From assembly GCA_029953615.1 (NCBI GenBank), contig CP124529.1:868001-932000 (forward strand): DNA of 64,000 bases, read 5' to 3'. A model generated the notes under the pieces. That model made no database searches. It worked only from the letters and a program-made list of their open reading frames with translations, and was not told the origin of the DNA. This DNA is from Pseudomonas putida (GTDB taxonomy: Bacteria > Pseudomonadota > Gammaproteobacteria > Pseudomonadales > Pseudomonadaceae). How positions within the stretch are numbered: the first letter of the stretch is position 1; each line of letters opens with the position of its first letter. The translations under genes and the position numbers were made by a program. This document shows, in pieces, positions 7,844-16,137 of this stretch.

Positions 7844-9105
7844 GCGTGCATGCCTCCCGCCTGTCGATAGGTCGCCAGCAAGCCACCGGCCATGCCTTTA
7901 GGGCGGTACACCTCCTCCAGGCCGACAAACTGGTCGGTTTCTGCCAGAGCCGCGCGAATGGCGGCTGCAGCCGCCTCCAAAGCGCGCTGGCTCTTGCCGG
8001 GTACCGCAATCGCGAAGCGCACCTGAGCATCCCCCTGTTCGCTCGAAGCGCCTGGGTTGAGCGCGCCGCGTACACCGTGGCTGACATACAGGTGATTGAG
8101 GAACGCGCGCGCCGGGCACAGGTGCGCTGCCATGCCGGCGAACGCCGCGCTGCCATGCAGGAACAGCCCATGCGCACCGGCACTCAGCCCGCGACCGGCA
8201 CCCACCAGGCCATGCAGACGACGCACCTGATCAATGCGTGCACGTACGCGTTCCACCAGGCCGGACGGCTCGTGCATCGCCGCCAGCAGCCGGCGCTTGC
8301 CCATCAGGTCCAGGCCGCTGCCGAAGATCAGCGCCTGGTCGAGGCATCGCTCGAACAAGGCACGCTCACGCAGCGCCAGGAACCCGCCGATGGTCGTCGG
8401 CATTTCCTTGGTCGCACTCATCAACACACCGTCAGCCAGCTCGCACATGGCCTTGACGATGTGCAACTCGTCACTGTCGTACCAGCCGCTGGCGTGTTCA
8501 CGGACCAGGCAGGCATTGCTGATGATCCGCGTCGCATCGAGGATCAGCGCAATGCCGTGCCGGGCAGCCACTGCCTTGATTGCCTGCAGGTTCTCGACCG
8601 ACATCGGCGCACCGCCGATGGCGTTGGTGCACGGTTCCAGCACAATGAACGGCACCCGCTGACGCCCCACGCGACGGATGGCGCGCTCCAGCGCGGCACT
8701 GTCGAGGTCGGCAGCGAACGCGCCGTTGCCATCGACCGTCGTCACGCTGCACAGCGAAGCGCCCTTGAGCCGAACGTGAGCCTCGAGCGTGGGGAACGGC
8801 GCACTGCCCAGCACGCAGTCCCCTGGTGACACCAGGGCATTGACCAGCAAGGCTTCGGCCAGCCGCCCCTGGGCCACGGCAATCACCTGTGGCAGGTTGA
8901 AAAGCCCGGCGAAGGCATTCGACAACTGCTCGTCCAGCTCGCGGTCAGCGTCCTGCTGTGCGGGGAAGCTTGGATAGGCCCGGTGCATCAGGCTGTCTGT
9001 CTGGTAGTCATCCAGCACCAGGCGTGACGGTACCAGGTCGAGGTTGAAGCCGTGCCGGACGAGAATCTGCGCACGGCCTTCGGCGGTTTCTGCCTGCAAC
9101 GTCAT
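7840..9105 (-). CDS. PLP-dependent lyase, tryptophanase/beta-eliminating-lyase-like
   Basis: This 421-residue fold-type I PLP enzyme carries three beta-eliminating-lyase signatures in order. TNAIGGAPMS (about 160-169) parallels the tryptophanase VAGGQPVS region. LILDATR (about 187-193) holds the aspartate that binds the PLP ring nitrogen and the following arginine. MSATKEMPTTIGG (about 229-241) has K233 as the Schiff-base lysine. The N-terminus is shorter than in tryptophanase (about 470 residues). The class removes or exchanges the beta-substituent of amino acids such as Trp, Tyr or Cys. Its ATG overlaps the ThiF-like stop by four bases. The substrate is unknown, and an aminotransferase-like activity cannot be excluded. 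Confidence 0.72.
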   Translation of the reverse strand: MTLQAETAEGRAQILVRHGFNLDLVPSRLVLDDYQTDSLMHRAYPSFPAQQDADRELDEQLSNAFAGLFNLPQVIAVAQGRLAEALLVNALVSPGDCVLGSAPFPTLEAHVRLKGASLCSVTTVDGNGAFAADLDSAALERAIRRVGRQRVPFIVLEPCTNAIGGAPMSVENLQAIKAVAARHGIALILDATRIISNACLVREHASGWYDSDELHIVKAMCELADGVLMSATKEMPTTIGGFLALRERALFERCLDQALIFGSGLDLMGKRRLLAAMHEPSGLVERVRARIDQVRRLHGLVGAGRGLSAGAHGLFLHGSAAFAGMAAHLCPARAFLNHLYVSHGVRGALNPGASSEQGDAQVRFAIAVPGKSQRALEAAAAAIRAALAETDQFVGLEEVYRPKGMAGGLLATYRQAGGMHA

Positions 9106-9908
9106 GCCAGCGCCCCTTGCGTGACGTCGAGCACCTTGTGATTCATGCGGTTGAGGTCGAAGAACATCACCTTCGGCAGCACGATCGGCTCGCGGAAACC
9201 CGGCACCAGGTCATGCAGCAGGTAGTTGACGCACTCGGTCGCCAGCAACGATGTGGCGATCAGCACGCCAACCGCTACCGTCGGTACCTTGCCGACTTCC
9301 AGGCTGCGGACGATGGCCTGCATGTGCTGCGGCACGAAGATTTCGTCGAAAACCCGTGGTAGCGAACCCTGCTCCTTGGCGCCCTTGAGCGTCTCGGTCC
9401 AGTAATCCATGGCCAGCCCATCGGGCGCGGAGCACAGGGCGAAACAGCCGAAGCCCATGATCGGCCCCGCGACGCTGAACACCCCTCGCTGGCGTGCCTT
9501 GGCGTGGATCGATTCGCGCAGCACGTGGGTGACGTTGGCGTCCAGGCAGTCGACCAGGATATCCGCGCCGCCGAGGAACTCGTCCTGGTTATCGGCAGTG
9601 ATACCCTCGACGAAAATCTCGACCTTCGCCTGCGGGTTCAGGTCGAGAATCAGCTCGCGATAGACCAGCGCCTTGTTGCGGCCCAGCGTGGCCCCGGTCG
9701 CAGCCCATTGGCGGTTCATGTCCGGCGGATCGAAAACCCCCGGGTCCGCCAGTTTGAACGTCTGTACGCCCATGCGGCACAGCGTCAGGGCCATGGCGCC
9801 GCCCACGCCGCCGCAGCCGGCGATGACCACGCAGCTGGAAGCCAGCCTGTCGATGCCTGCCTCGGTCAAGAGTGCAAGCGAGCGGTTCAGCATATTGTCG
9901 TTGCTCAT
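9102..9908 (-). CDS. ThiF/MoeB/HesA-family E1-like adenylating enzyme
   Basis: This 268-residue protein has the Rossmann motif GCGGVGG (about 31-37), then the acidic ADPGVFDPPDMNRQ segment and ILVDCLDA, which together form the ATP-binding and adenylation site of ThiF/MoeB/UBA-type enzymes. It lacks the paired CxxC zinc cysteines of MoeB/ThiF, so it is a divergent, MccB- or TcdA-like type. These enzymes adenylate a C-terminal or free carboxylate for attack by sulfur, nitrogen or a lyase partner. I chose ATG 9908 because AAGGAGG lies 6 bases upstream; ATG 9911 is too close. It is the first gene of the unknown cluster and overlaps the lyase gene by four bases. No ThiS/MoaD-like partner is adjacent. 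Confidence 0.78.
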   Translation of the reverse strand: MSNDNMLNRSLALLTEAGIDRLASSCVVIAGCGGVGGAMALTLCRMGVQTFKLADPGVFDPPDMNRQWAATGATLGRNKALVYRELILDLNPQAKVEIFVEGITADNQDEFLGGADILVDCLDANVTHVLRESIHAKARQRGVFSVAGPIMGFGCFALCSAPDGLAMDYWTETLKGAKEQGSLPRVFDEIFVPQHMQAIVRSLEVGKVPTVAVGVLIATSLLATECVNYLLHDLVPGFREPIVLPKVMFFDLNRMNHKVLDVTQGALA

Positions 9909-10196
9909 CATGAGCCTCCTTGTTTCCACCTATGTAAATCTTCGCCTCGGGGTTGCCGAACGCTTGCCCGGCCCCCCGCAGACGTCTGATCCAGCCTTGC
10001 CATCCTGCGCAACGGGCGTGACGCAACTTGTTGCGGCCCGGTCGATGACCCGGGGCCTTGCTGCCCACACCATTAAACTAACGAGTCAATTAAGTAACCA
10101 AATTCCAAACACAACTCCGCCGCCATGCAAGTTCAAGACGCGTAACAGAGCGCTGAACGGGCATTATTAAAACTGTCAGTTCATTATCACCATTAT

Positions 10197-10212
10197 TAAA
10201 CTTGAACGTTTA
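10197..10212. promoter_or_regulatory. Palindrome TAAAC-N6-GTTTA, candidate operator 1
   Basis: Perfect 5-base arms with a 6-base spacer, about 290 bases upstream of the ThiF-like start. It has the same arm sequence and spacer length as the palindrome at 10,241-10,258, centre to centre 45 bases. Operator function is inferred. Confidence 0.4.
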
Positions 10213-10240
10213 CCCGCATGCTTTCCAAGCGCCTATATTG

Positions 10241-10258
10241 TTAAACCGGCAAGTTTAA
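10241..10258. promoter_or_regulatory. Palindrome TTAAAC-N6-GTTTAA, candidate operator 2
   Basis: Perfect 6-base arms with a 6-base spacer in the AT-rich region upstream of the unknown cluster; its core matches the palindrome at 10,197. Two sites with the same geometry suggest a dimeric repressor or activator. No regulator gene lies in the cluster itself. Confidence 0.42.
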
Positions 10259-10653
10259 TTCCGACCTGGAAAAACCCTGAAAAACCGGTTCGAAACAGGC
10301 AGCACGACAGGTATCACAGCCTCGGTGACAGAAAATAATATTCTTATAGATCAACAAGATACTGAACAAGAAACGAAACCATACCCACGCATTGGCCGTA
10401 GCCGCTTGCGCACAGGCAGGTGCACTTCCGATACGCCCAGGTACATCGCCTGGCGTTTTCCGGAAGAAACAGTCATTAACTTATAACGAAGACGATACTA
10501 AACGCAGAACCCACACTATTCAAGCAACTATTTTTGCAGCTTTGAATTTCCGGGATATTTGCGACGCACTCCGACACGCAGCGACATCTCTGCGCTGGCG
10601 TATTAAAACTGAAATATTCGACTTTTGTAGCGGGCGTTTATCCAGGCAAGCGC

Positions 10654-10680
10654 AGCCTCGACAACGGTCGTGTCGAGGCT
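10654..10680 (-). terminator. Hairpin after the trans-sulfuration enzyme gene
   Basis: A perfect 10-base stem (AGCCTCGACA / TGTCGAGGCT) with a 7-base loop lies 22 bases beyond the stop at 10703. There is no following T-run, so it could be a weak terminator or an mRNA-stabilising hairpin. Confidence 0.45.
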
Positions 10681-10702
10681 GTACCTGGCAGCGGCGGTGG
10701 CG

Positions 10703-11872
10703 TTACGCCACGGCCATGGCCGCGAACGCGGCATTCAGGTCGTCGATCAGGTCGCGGTGATCCTCGATCCCCACCGACAGGCGCAGCAGGTTTTCGCTGA
10801 TCCCCATCACGCCCTTCTGCTCCGGACTCAGCGAGCAGTGCGACATGCTCCAGGAGTGGTTGATCATGCTTTCCACGCCACCCAACGAGTCGGCCAGCAC
10901 GAAGATCTGCAGCGCCTCGACCAGGCGGTTGAGTGCAGCGCGGTCGCCCTTGACCTTCATCGCCACCACCGCCCCGCCACTGCGCATCTGCCGTTTGCAC
11001 AGCTCATGCTGCGGGTGGCTTTCCAGCCCCGGGTAATACACCTGCTCGATCTGCGCATGGCCTTCCAGGAAGCGCGCTACCTGCAAGGCATTGGCACACT
11101 GGCGCTCCATGCGCACATCCAGGGTCTTCAGGCCGCGCAAGGCCAGGTAGCAGTCGAACGGCCCCTGCACCGCACCAATCGCCATGCTGATGCGGCGCAG
11201 GCGCGCCAGCAGCGCTTCATTGGCCGCGACCACCACGCCCCCGGTCAGATCGGAGTGACCGCCGATGTACTTGCTGGCCGAATGCATCACCAGGTCGACA
11301 CCCAGGCTGATCGGGCGCTGGTTCCAAGGCGAGCAGAAGGTGTTGTCGATACAGGTGAGGATGCCCCGCGCCCTGGCCAGGTCGCACACCGCCTTGATAT
11401 CGACCAGGTGCAGCAGCGGGTTGGTCGGCGACTCGATCCAGATCAGCTGGGTATTTGGTTGGATGGCGGCAGCCACGGCGTCGAGGTCGTTGAGGTCGAC
11501 GTAGGTGGTGGTCAGCCCCGAGGTGTGGCTGCGGTAGTCTTCGAGGATGCGGAAGGTGCCGCCGTAGACACCGTTCATCACCACCACGTGCGCATCCTTG
11601 GGCAGCAGCTCGAGCACCGTGGCGGTGGCGTTCACGCCCGAGGCGCAAGCGACCGCGCCAACGCCCTCCTCCAGAGCGGCGACACAGGTTTCGTAGGCAT
11701 GCCGGGTGGGGTTGCCGACACGGCTGTAGGAGTACTCCGGCTTGTCGTCCAGGCTGCGCTTGGTGAACGAGCTGGCGGTGACGATCGCCGGGAAGATGGC
11801 GTTATCGGCGACGCTGAACTGCTCGCCGGCGTGAATGGTACGGGTGGCAAAATTGCGCAGCTTGTCGGACAT
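10703..11872 (-). CDS. PLP-dependent Cys/Met metabolism (trans-sulfuration) enzyme
   Basis: This 389-residue protein belongs to the cystathionine gamma-synthase/gamma-lyase/methionine gamma-lyase family. It has the YSRVGNPT substrate loop (about 50-57), CASGVNA, the ESPTNP turn, and SASKYIGGHSD, whose lysine carries PLP. The end motif (LLRLSVGIEDHRDLIDDL) is typical. I use the ATG at 11872 because the family starts with an FATRTIHAG-like N-terminus a few residues in; a longer frame upstream would add an atypical hydrophobic stretch. It is divergent from a DecR-like Lrp regulator, which suggests a sulfur amino acid degrading role (cysteine or methionine gamma-elimination). The exact reaction is not decidable from sequence. 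Confidence 0.85.
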   Translation of the reverse strand: MSDKLRNFATRTIHAGEQFSVADNAIFPAIVTASSFTKRSLDDKPEYSYSRVGNPTRHAYETCVAALEEGVGAVACASGVNATATVLELLPKDAHVVVMNGVYGGTFRILEDYRSHTSGLTTTYVDLNDLDAVAAAIQPNTQLIWIESPTNPLLHLVDIKAVCDLARARGILTCIDNTFCSPWNQRPISLGVDLVMHSASKYIGGHSDLTGGVVVAANEALLARLRRISMAIGAVQGPFDCYLALRGLKTLDVRMERQCANALQVARFLEGHAQIEQVYYPGLESHPQHELCKRQMRSGGAVVAMKVKGDRAALNRLVEALQIFVLADSLGGVESMINHSWSMSHCSLSPEQKGVMGISENLLRLSVGIEDHRDLIDDLNAAFAAMAVA

Positions 11873-11976
11873 GGTCAGGCCCATTGGCAGAGAGAAAGCC
11901 ACCACTATCGCACAAGCCAAAACTTCCAGGCTTGGGGTAATCTGTGAAATATTTTTCGCCACGGCCCCCGCGCAAT

Positions 11977-12438
11977 ATGGACAGCTTCGACCAGCACATT
12001 CTCACCCTGCTTCAGCGCGATGCGTCGATCTCGCTCAAGGACCTGGCCGAGGCCGTCAACCTGTCTACCACGCCGTGCTGGAAGCGGGTCAGGCGCCTGG
12101 AGGAAGACGGCTACATTGTCGGCCGCGTAGCCCTGCTCGACCCGGAACGGCTGGGGCTGGGGCTGACGGTGTTCGTCCAGCTCAAGACCCAGCGCCACGA
12201 CAGCGCCTGGCTGGAGCAGTTTGCCGCGACCGTGACCGGGTTCGAAGAGGTTATGGAGTTCTACCGCATGTCGGGCGACTGGGATTACATGCTGCGGGTG
12301 GTGGTGGGGGATATTGCGGCGTATGACCGGTTCTACAAGAAGCTGATCACCAGTACTGACGGGCTGTCGAACATCACGTCCAGTTTTGCCATGGAGCAGA
12401 TGAAGTACACCACGGCTTATCCGGTGCATCGTTCCTGA
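11977..12438 (+). CDS. Lrp/AsnC-family regulator, DecR-like
   Basis: This 153-residue protein has an N-terminal winged helix-turn-helix (LKDLAEAVNLSTTPCWKRV, about 20-38) and a C-terminal RAM/AsnC ligand domain. The sequence closely follows E. coli DecR (YbaO), the cysteine-responsive activator of a cysteine desulfidase, including the ALLDPE.LGLGLT stretch and the SSFAMEQ.KYTT ending. I start at 11977 because the N-terminus MDSFDQHIL matches the family; a GTG at 11944 in the same frame is the alternative. It is divergently transcribed from the trans-sulfuration enzyme with 104 bases between, which makes that gene its likely target. Confidence 0.85.
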   Translation: MDSFDQHILTLLQRDASISLKDLAEAVNLSTTPCWKRVRRLEEDGYIVGRVALLDPERLGLGLTVFVQLKTQRHDSAWLEQFAATVTGFEEVMEFYRMSGDWDYMLRVVVGDIAAYDRFYKKLITSTDGLSNITSSFAMEQMKYTTAYPVHRS

Positions 12439-12457
12439 TTCCTGTATGGCAGTACCG

Positions 12458-12550
12458 GCCCTATCGCCGGCAAGCCAGCTCCCACAGGTACGTCACAGGG
12501 TTCTGAAATCTGTGCGGTCCCTGTGGGAGCTGGCTTGCCGGCGATAGGGC
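12458..12550. repeat. REP pair, CCGGCAAGCCAGCTCCCAC class
   Basis: Two inverted 31-base arms starting GCCCTATCGCCGGCAAGCC and ending CCCACAGG, separated by about 31 bases. It lies between the convergent regulator and oxidoreductase genes. It belongs to the second REP class of this genome, also seen at 26,411 and 58,019. Confidence 0.85.
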
Positions 12551-12566
12551 CCTTGCAGGCTACCTG

Positions 12567-14898
12567 TCAATCCGCGGCCAGCACCGCCGCAATCCGGCTC
12601 CCGGCCTTGGCCTTCTCGACCTTGATCGCCACAAACTTCGAAGTCGGGGTATAAGTTCCCTCGCCATAGCTTTCCAGCGGCACCAACGGGTTGGTCTCCG
12701 GATAATAGGCCGCCGCCTGCCCCTCGGGCACGTCATACGCCACCAGGCGGAACCCCGACACTCGCCGCTCCACGCCATCTTCCCACAGCGACACCAGGTC
12801 CACATGTTCGCCCGGCTCGAAGCCCATCCGGCGAATGTCGACTTCGTTGACAAACACCACTTCACGCAGGCCGAACACCCCGCGATAACGGTCGTCCAGG
12901 CCATACAGGGTGGTGTTGTACTGGTCGTGCGAGCGCAGGGTCTGCAGGATCAGGTCGGGCTTGTCGCCGCGCGCCAGCACCTTGGCATTCACCAGTTGCT
13001 CCGGCAGCAGGTGCGGGCTGAAGCGTGCCTTGCCAGTGGCCGTGCGCCAGGTACGGTCGGCAGCGTTGTTGCCCAGGTGGAAGCCGCCCGGGTGCTGCAG
13101 ACGCTCGTTGAAATCGGTAAAGCCGGGAATCACATCGGCAATCATGCTACGGATGCGGCCATAGTCGGCAACAGCGTATTCCCAGTCGATCGGCTGCTTG
13201 CCCAGGGTCGCCTGGGCCATGCCGGCGATGATCCACGGCTCCGAGCGCAGGTGCGGCGAGCGCGGGCGCAGCTGGCCGTGGGAAATGTGCACCATGCTGA
13301 AGGTGTCCTCCACGGTCACGCCTTGCGGCCCGTTGGCCTGCATGTCGATTTCGGTACGGCCCAGGCATGGCAGGATCAACGCATCGCGGCCGGTGACCAG
13401 GTGCGAGCGGTTGAGCTTGGTGGAAATCTGCACGGTCAGCGCGCAATTGCGCATGGCGGCATGGGTGCGCGGCGTATCCGGCGTGGCCTGGGCAAAGTTG
13501 CCCACCCAGGCCGATGAACACCTTGGCCCGCCCCTCTTCCATGGCCTTGATCGCCAGCACCGCGTTGTGCCCGTGGGCACGCGGCACACGGAAGCGGAAG
13601 CGTTTTTCGATGGCATCGAGCAGCGCCGCCCCGGGCTTCTCGTCGATGCCCATGGTGCGGTCGCCCTGCACGTTGCTGTGGCCACGCACAGGTGACAGAC
13701 CGGCGCCGGGCTTGCCAACATTACCGCGCAGCAGCTGCAGGTTGACGATTTCCTGAACGGTCGGCACCGAATGACGGTGCTGGGTTACGCCCATGGCCCA
13801 GCACATGATTACCCGTTCGGCCTTGCGGTACATGCGCGCGGCCAGTTCGATCTCGGCCTGGGTCAGGCCCGATTGCTCGACGATGTGCGCCCAGGGCGTG
13901 GCATCCACGGCTTCCAGGTAGGCGTCGATGCCACTGGTGTGCTCGGCGATGAAGGCATGGTCGAATACTGCCGGCTCGCCGTTGGCCTGGGCCTCGCGCT
14001 CCCACTGCAGCAGGTACTTGGCAATGCCGCGCATCACTGCCATGTCACCGCCCAGGGCCGGTCGGAAGTAGGCCGTGTTGGTTGGCTCGGAGCCATTGCT
14101 GAGCATCTCGAACGGGTGCTGCGGGTGCTGGAAGCGCTCCAGGCCGCGCTCTTTGAGCGGGTTGAAGCAGACCACCTGGGCACCACGCTTCACCGCTTCA
14201 CGCAGCGGTTCGAGCATGCGCGGGTGGTTGGTGCCAGGGTTCTGGCCGATGACGAAGATGGCGTCGGCCAGCTCCAGGTCATGGAACACCACGGTGCCCT
14301 TGCCCACGCCGAGGGTTTCCGACATGCCCACGCCGCTGGCCTCGTGGCACATGTTCGAGCAGTCGGGGAAGTTGTTGGTGCCGTAGGCGCGGACGAACAG
14401 CTGGTAGAGGAACGCCGCCTCGTTGCTGGCCCGGCCCGAGGTGTAGAACTCGGCCTGGTCGGGCGAATCGAGTGCGCGCAAGTGCTGGGCTATCAGCGCA
14501 AAGGCTTCTTCCCAGCTGGTTTCGACATAGTGGTCGGTGGCCGCGTCGTAGCGCATCGGGTGGGTCAGGCGGCCCTGGTACTCCAGCCAGTAGTCGGTCT
14601 GTCCGGCCAGCGCACTGACGCTGTACCTGGCGAAGAACGCCGGGTCTACCGAGCGGCCGGTGGCCTCCCAGTTGACCGCTTTGGCGCCGTTTTCGCAGAA
14701 CTTGACCATGTCGTTTTCCGGCGACTCGCCCCAGGCGCAGCCGGGGCAGTCGAAGCCGCCGTTCTGGTTGGTCTTGAGCATGGCCCGCAGGTTCTTGAAG
14801 GCATTGTCGCTGCCCAGCCAGCTCTTGGTCACGCTCTTGAGCGCCCCCCAGCCGGCGGCGGCGCCCTTGTAGTCCCTGATATGTTGGTCCTGGCTCAT
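12567..14898 (-). CDS. Molybdopterin oxidoreductase alpha subunit (FdhF/YdeP-like), frame broken at 13,501
   Basis: The product should be about 776 residues. The N-terminus carries DCPGCAWGE and a later FCENGAK that supply cysteines for an iron-sulfur cluster. Molybdopterin-binding motifs follow (GQNPGTNHPRM, SDPLKERG-type and RGNVGKPGAGLSPVRGHSNVQGD), with a C-terminal MoCo-dinucleotide domain. It resembles the YdeP/FdhF-like 'oxidoreductase alpha subunit' family, whose substrate is poorly defined. One extra base in the C-run 13,501-13,503 splits the gene: the N-terminal frame ends with ...FIGLGG and the other frame resumes with NFAQATPDT. The ATG at 14898 has GAGGA 8 bases upstream. moaA lies divergently next to it and moaB is near, consistent with cofactor supply. 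Confidence 0.82.
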
Positions 14899-15112
14899 GC
14901 GATGAATCCTCACGCTTCGATGCTTTTTTTCAGCCTATGGAGCGCGGGGTAGAGCCGTCCAATCGAAAGATCTTACGGGGTGATAGGCGGTTTCGATCAT
15001 GCATCGGGGGTGATGATAGAAACGGTCGATCAAATGGTCGGGCAAAGCAATTTGACGGCCTTGCCCCCAGGTTATAGCTTGGAGTGCAGTCCCAACCCAT
15101 TCGAGCGCGAAC

Positions 15113-16117
15113 GTGGAACAGAACAGCCGGGCCCTGATCGACGGCTTCAACCGGAAAATCGACTACCTGCGGATGTCGGTCACCGACCGCTGCGACTTCC
15201 GCTGCGTGTACTGCATGGCCGAAGACATGCAGTTCCTGCCGCGCCAGCAAATCCTCAGCCTCGAAGAACTGTTCCAGGTGGCCGAGCGCTTCGTCGCCCT
15301 CGGCACCCGCAAGATCCGCCTGACCGGCGGCGAGCCGCTGGTGCGCCAGGGCATCGTCGACCTGTGCGGGCGCATCGCCGCCCTGCCCGGCCTGCGTGAA
15401 TTGTGCCTGACCAGCAATGGCTCGCAACTCGGGCGCCTGGCCCAGCCGCTGTTCGACGCTGGCGTGACGCGCCTGAACATCAGCCTCGACAGCCTGGACG
15501 CCGACCGCTTCAAGCAACTGACCCGCACCGGCGACCTGCACCAGGTGATCGCCGGCATCGACGCCGCCCGCCAGGCCGGCTTCAAGCGCACCAAGCTCAA
15601 CTGCGTGGTCCTCAAGGGCCGCAACGATCATGAACTGGTCGACCTGGTACGCTTTGCCATCGACCGCGAACTGGACATCACCTTCATCGAAGAAATGCCC
15701 TTGGGCGTGATCAGCGAACATGAACGCGGCGAGTCGTTCTGCTCCAGCGATGAAGTACGTGCGCTACTGGCCGAGCAGTTCACCCTGGTCGAGTCGACCG
15801 AGTCGTCACATGGCCCGGCCCGTTACTGGCGCCTGGCCGAAGCCGCCAACACTCGGGTCGGCTTCATTTCGCCACACAGCCACAACTTCTGCGCCACCTG
15901 CAACCGCGTGCGCCTCACCGTCGAAGGCCGCCTGCTGCTGTGCCTGGGCAATGAGCACTCGGTGGACCTGAAGCAGGTGCTGCGCGCCCACCCCGGCAAC
16001 CCCGGGCGCCTGGAAAAGGCCATTCGTGATTCATTGCACCTCAAGCCCTATCGCCATCATTTCGAAGTCGGGGGCGACGTGCAGATCCTGCGTTTCATGA
16101 ACATGACCGGCGGCTAG
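15113..16117 (+). CDS. moaA: GTP 3',8-cyclase MoaA
   Basis: This 334-residue radical-SAM enzyme performs the first step of molybdenum cofactor synthesis, GTP to 3',8-cyclo-GTP. It has the N-terminal cluster motif CDFRCVYC (about 24-31), the GGEP motif (about 75-78), and the C-terminal second cluster [10 protein letters not shown] plus a later Cys in LLLCLG. It starts with GTG at 15113; no stronger start is visible. The C-terminus ends MTGG, a near match to the conserved double glycine needed for activity. A TTGACG/TATAGC pair at 15,052/15,073 (15-base spacer) is a weak promoter candidate. It is divergent from the molybdoenzyme gene. Confidence 0.93.
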   Translation: MEQNSRALIDGFNRKIDYLRMSVTDRCDFRCVYCMAEDMQFLPRQQILSLEELFQVAERFVALGTRKIRLTGGEPLVRQGIVDLCGRIAALPGLRELCLTSNGSQLGRLAQPLFDAGVTRLNISLDSLDADRFKQLTRTGDLHQVIAGIDAARQAGFKRTKLNCVVLKGRNDHELVDLVRFAIDRELDITFIEEMPLGVISEHERGESFCSSDEVRALLAEQFTLVESTESSHGPARYWRLAEAANTRVGFISPHSHNFCATCNRVRLTVEGRLLLCLGNEHSVDLKQVLRAHPGNPGRLEKAIRDSLHLKPYRHHFEVGGDVQILRFMNMTGG

Positions 16118-16137
16118 GCAGCCGCCCCTGGATTTCC

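Larger units (their letters stand above)
9909..10702. other. 794-base intergenic region, AT-rich in the middle
   Basis: No convincing gene is visible on either strand. From about 10,080 to 10,640 the base composition is distinctly more AT-rich than the flanks, with repeated TTAAAC/TTAAAA words and the palindrome AACTGTCAGTT near 10,169. Two longer palindromes are listed separately. The region must hold the promoter of the minus-strand cluster starting at 9908. The segment 9960-10,070 is GC-rich again and could be a transcribed leader. Short open frames of 31 and 41 codons exist on the minus strand but lack ribosome sites. Confidence 0.6.

Noticed and set aside
5687..7870. 727-codon plus-strand frame opposite the DUF1302 and LolA-like genes
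   Set aside because: It is the antisense shadow of GC-rich coding sequence; the minus-strand genes have signal peptides, ribosome sites and coupled starts.
9908..10003. 31-codon minus-strand frame whose stop overlaps the ThiF-like start
   Set aside because: No Shine-Dalgarno sequence precedes its ATG, and the residues look like random GC-rich coding; the overlap is explained by the ATGATG start.
10351..10476. 41-codon minus-strand frame ending in a Cys-rich tail, a possible precursor peptide for the unknown cluster
   Set aside because: It has no ribosome site, mixed codon use, and lies upstream of the candidate operators rather than between them and the first enzyme gene.
10392..10760. 122-codon plus-strand frame in the AT-rich region
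   Set aside because: It begins at a TTG without a ribosome site, runs into the 3' end of the trans-sulfuration gene on the other strand, and shows no domain.
15052..15078. TTGACG/TATAGC promoter for moaA
   Set aside because: The spacer is 15 bases, shorter than optimal, so it is kept as a weak candidate and not listed as a feature.
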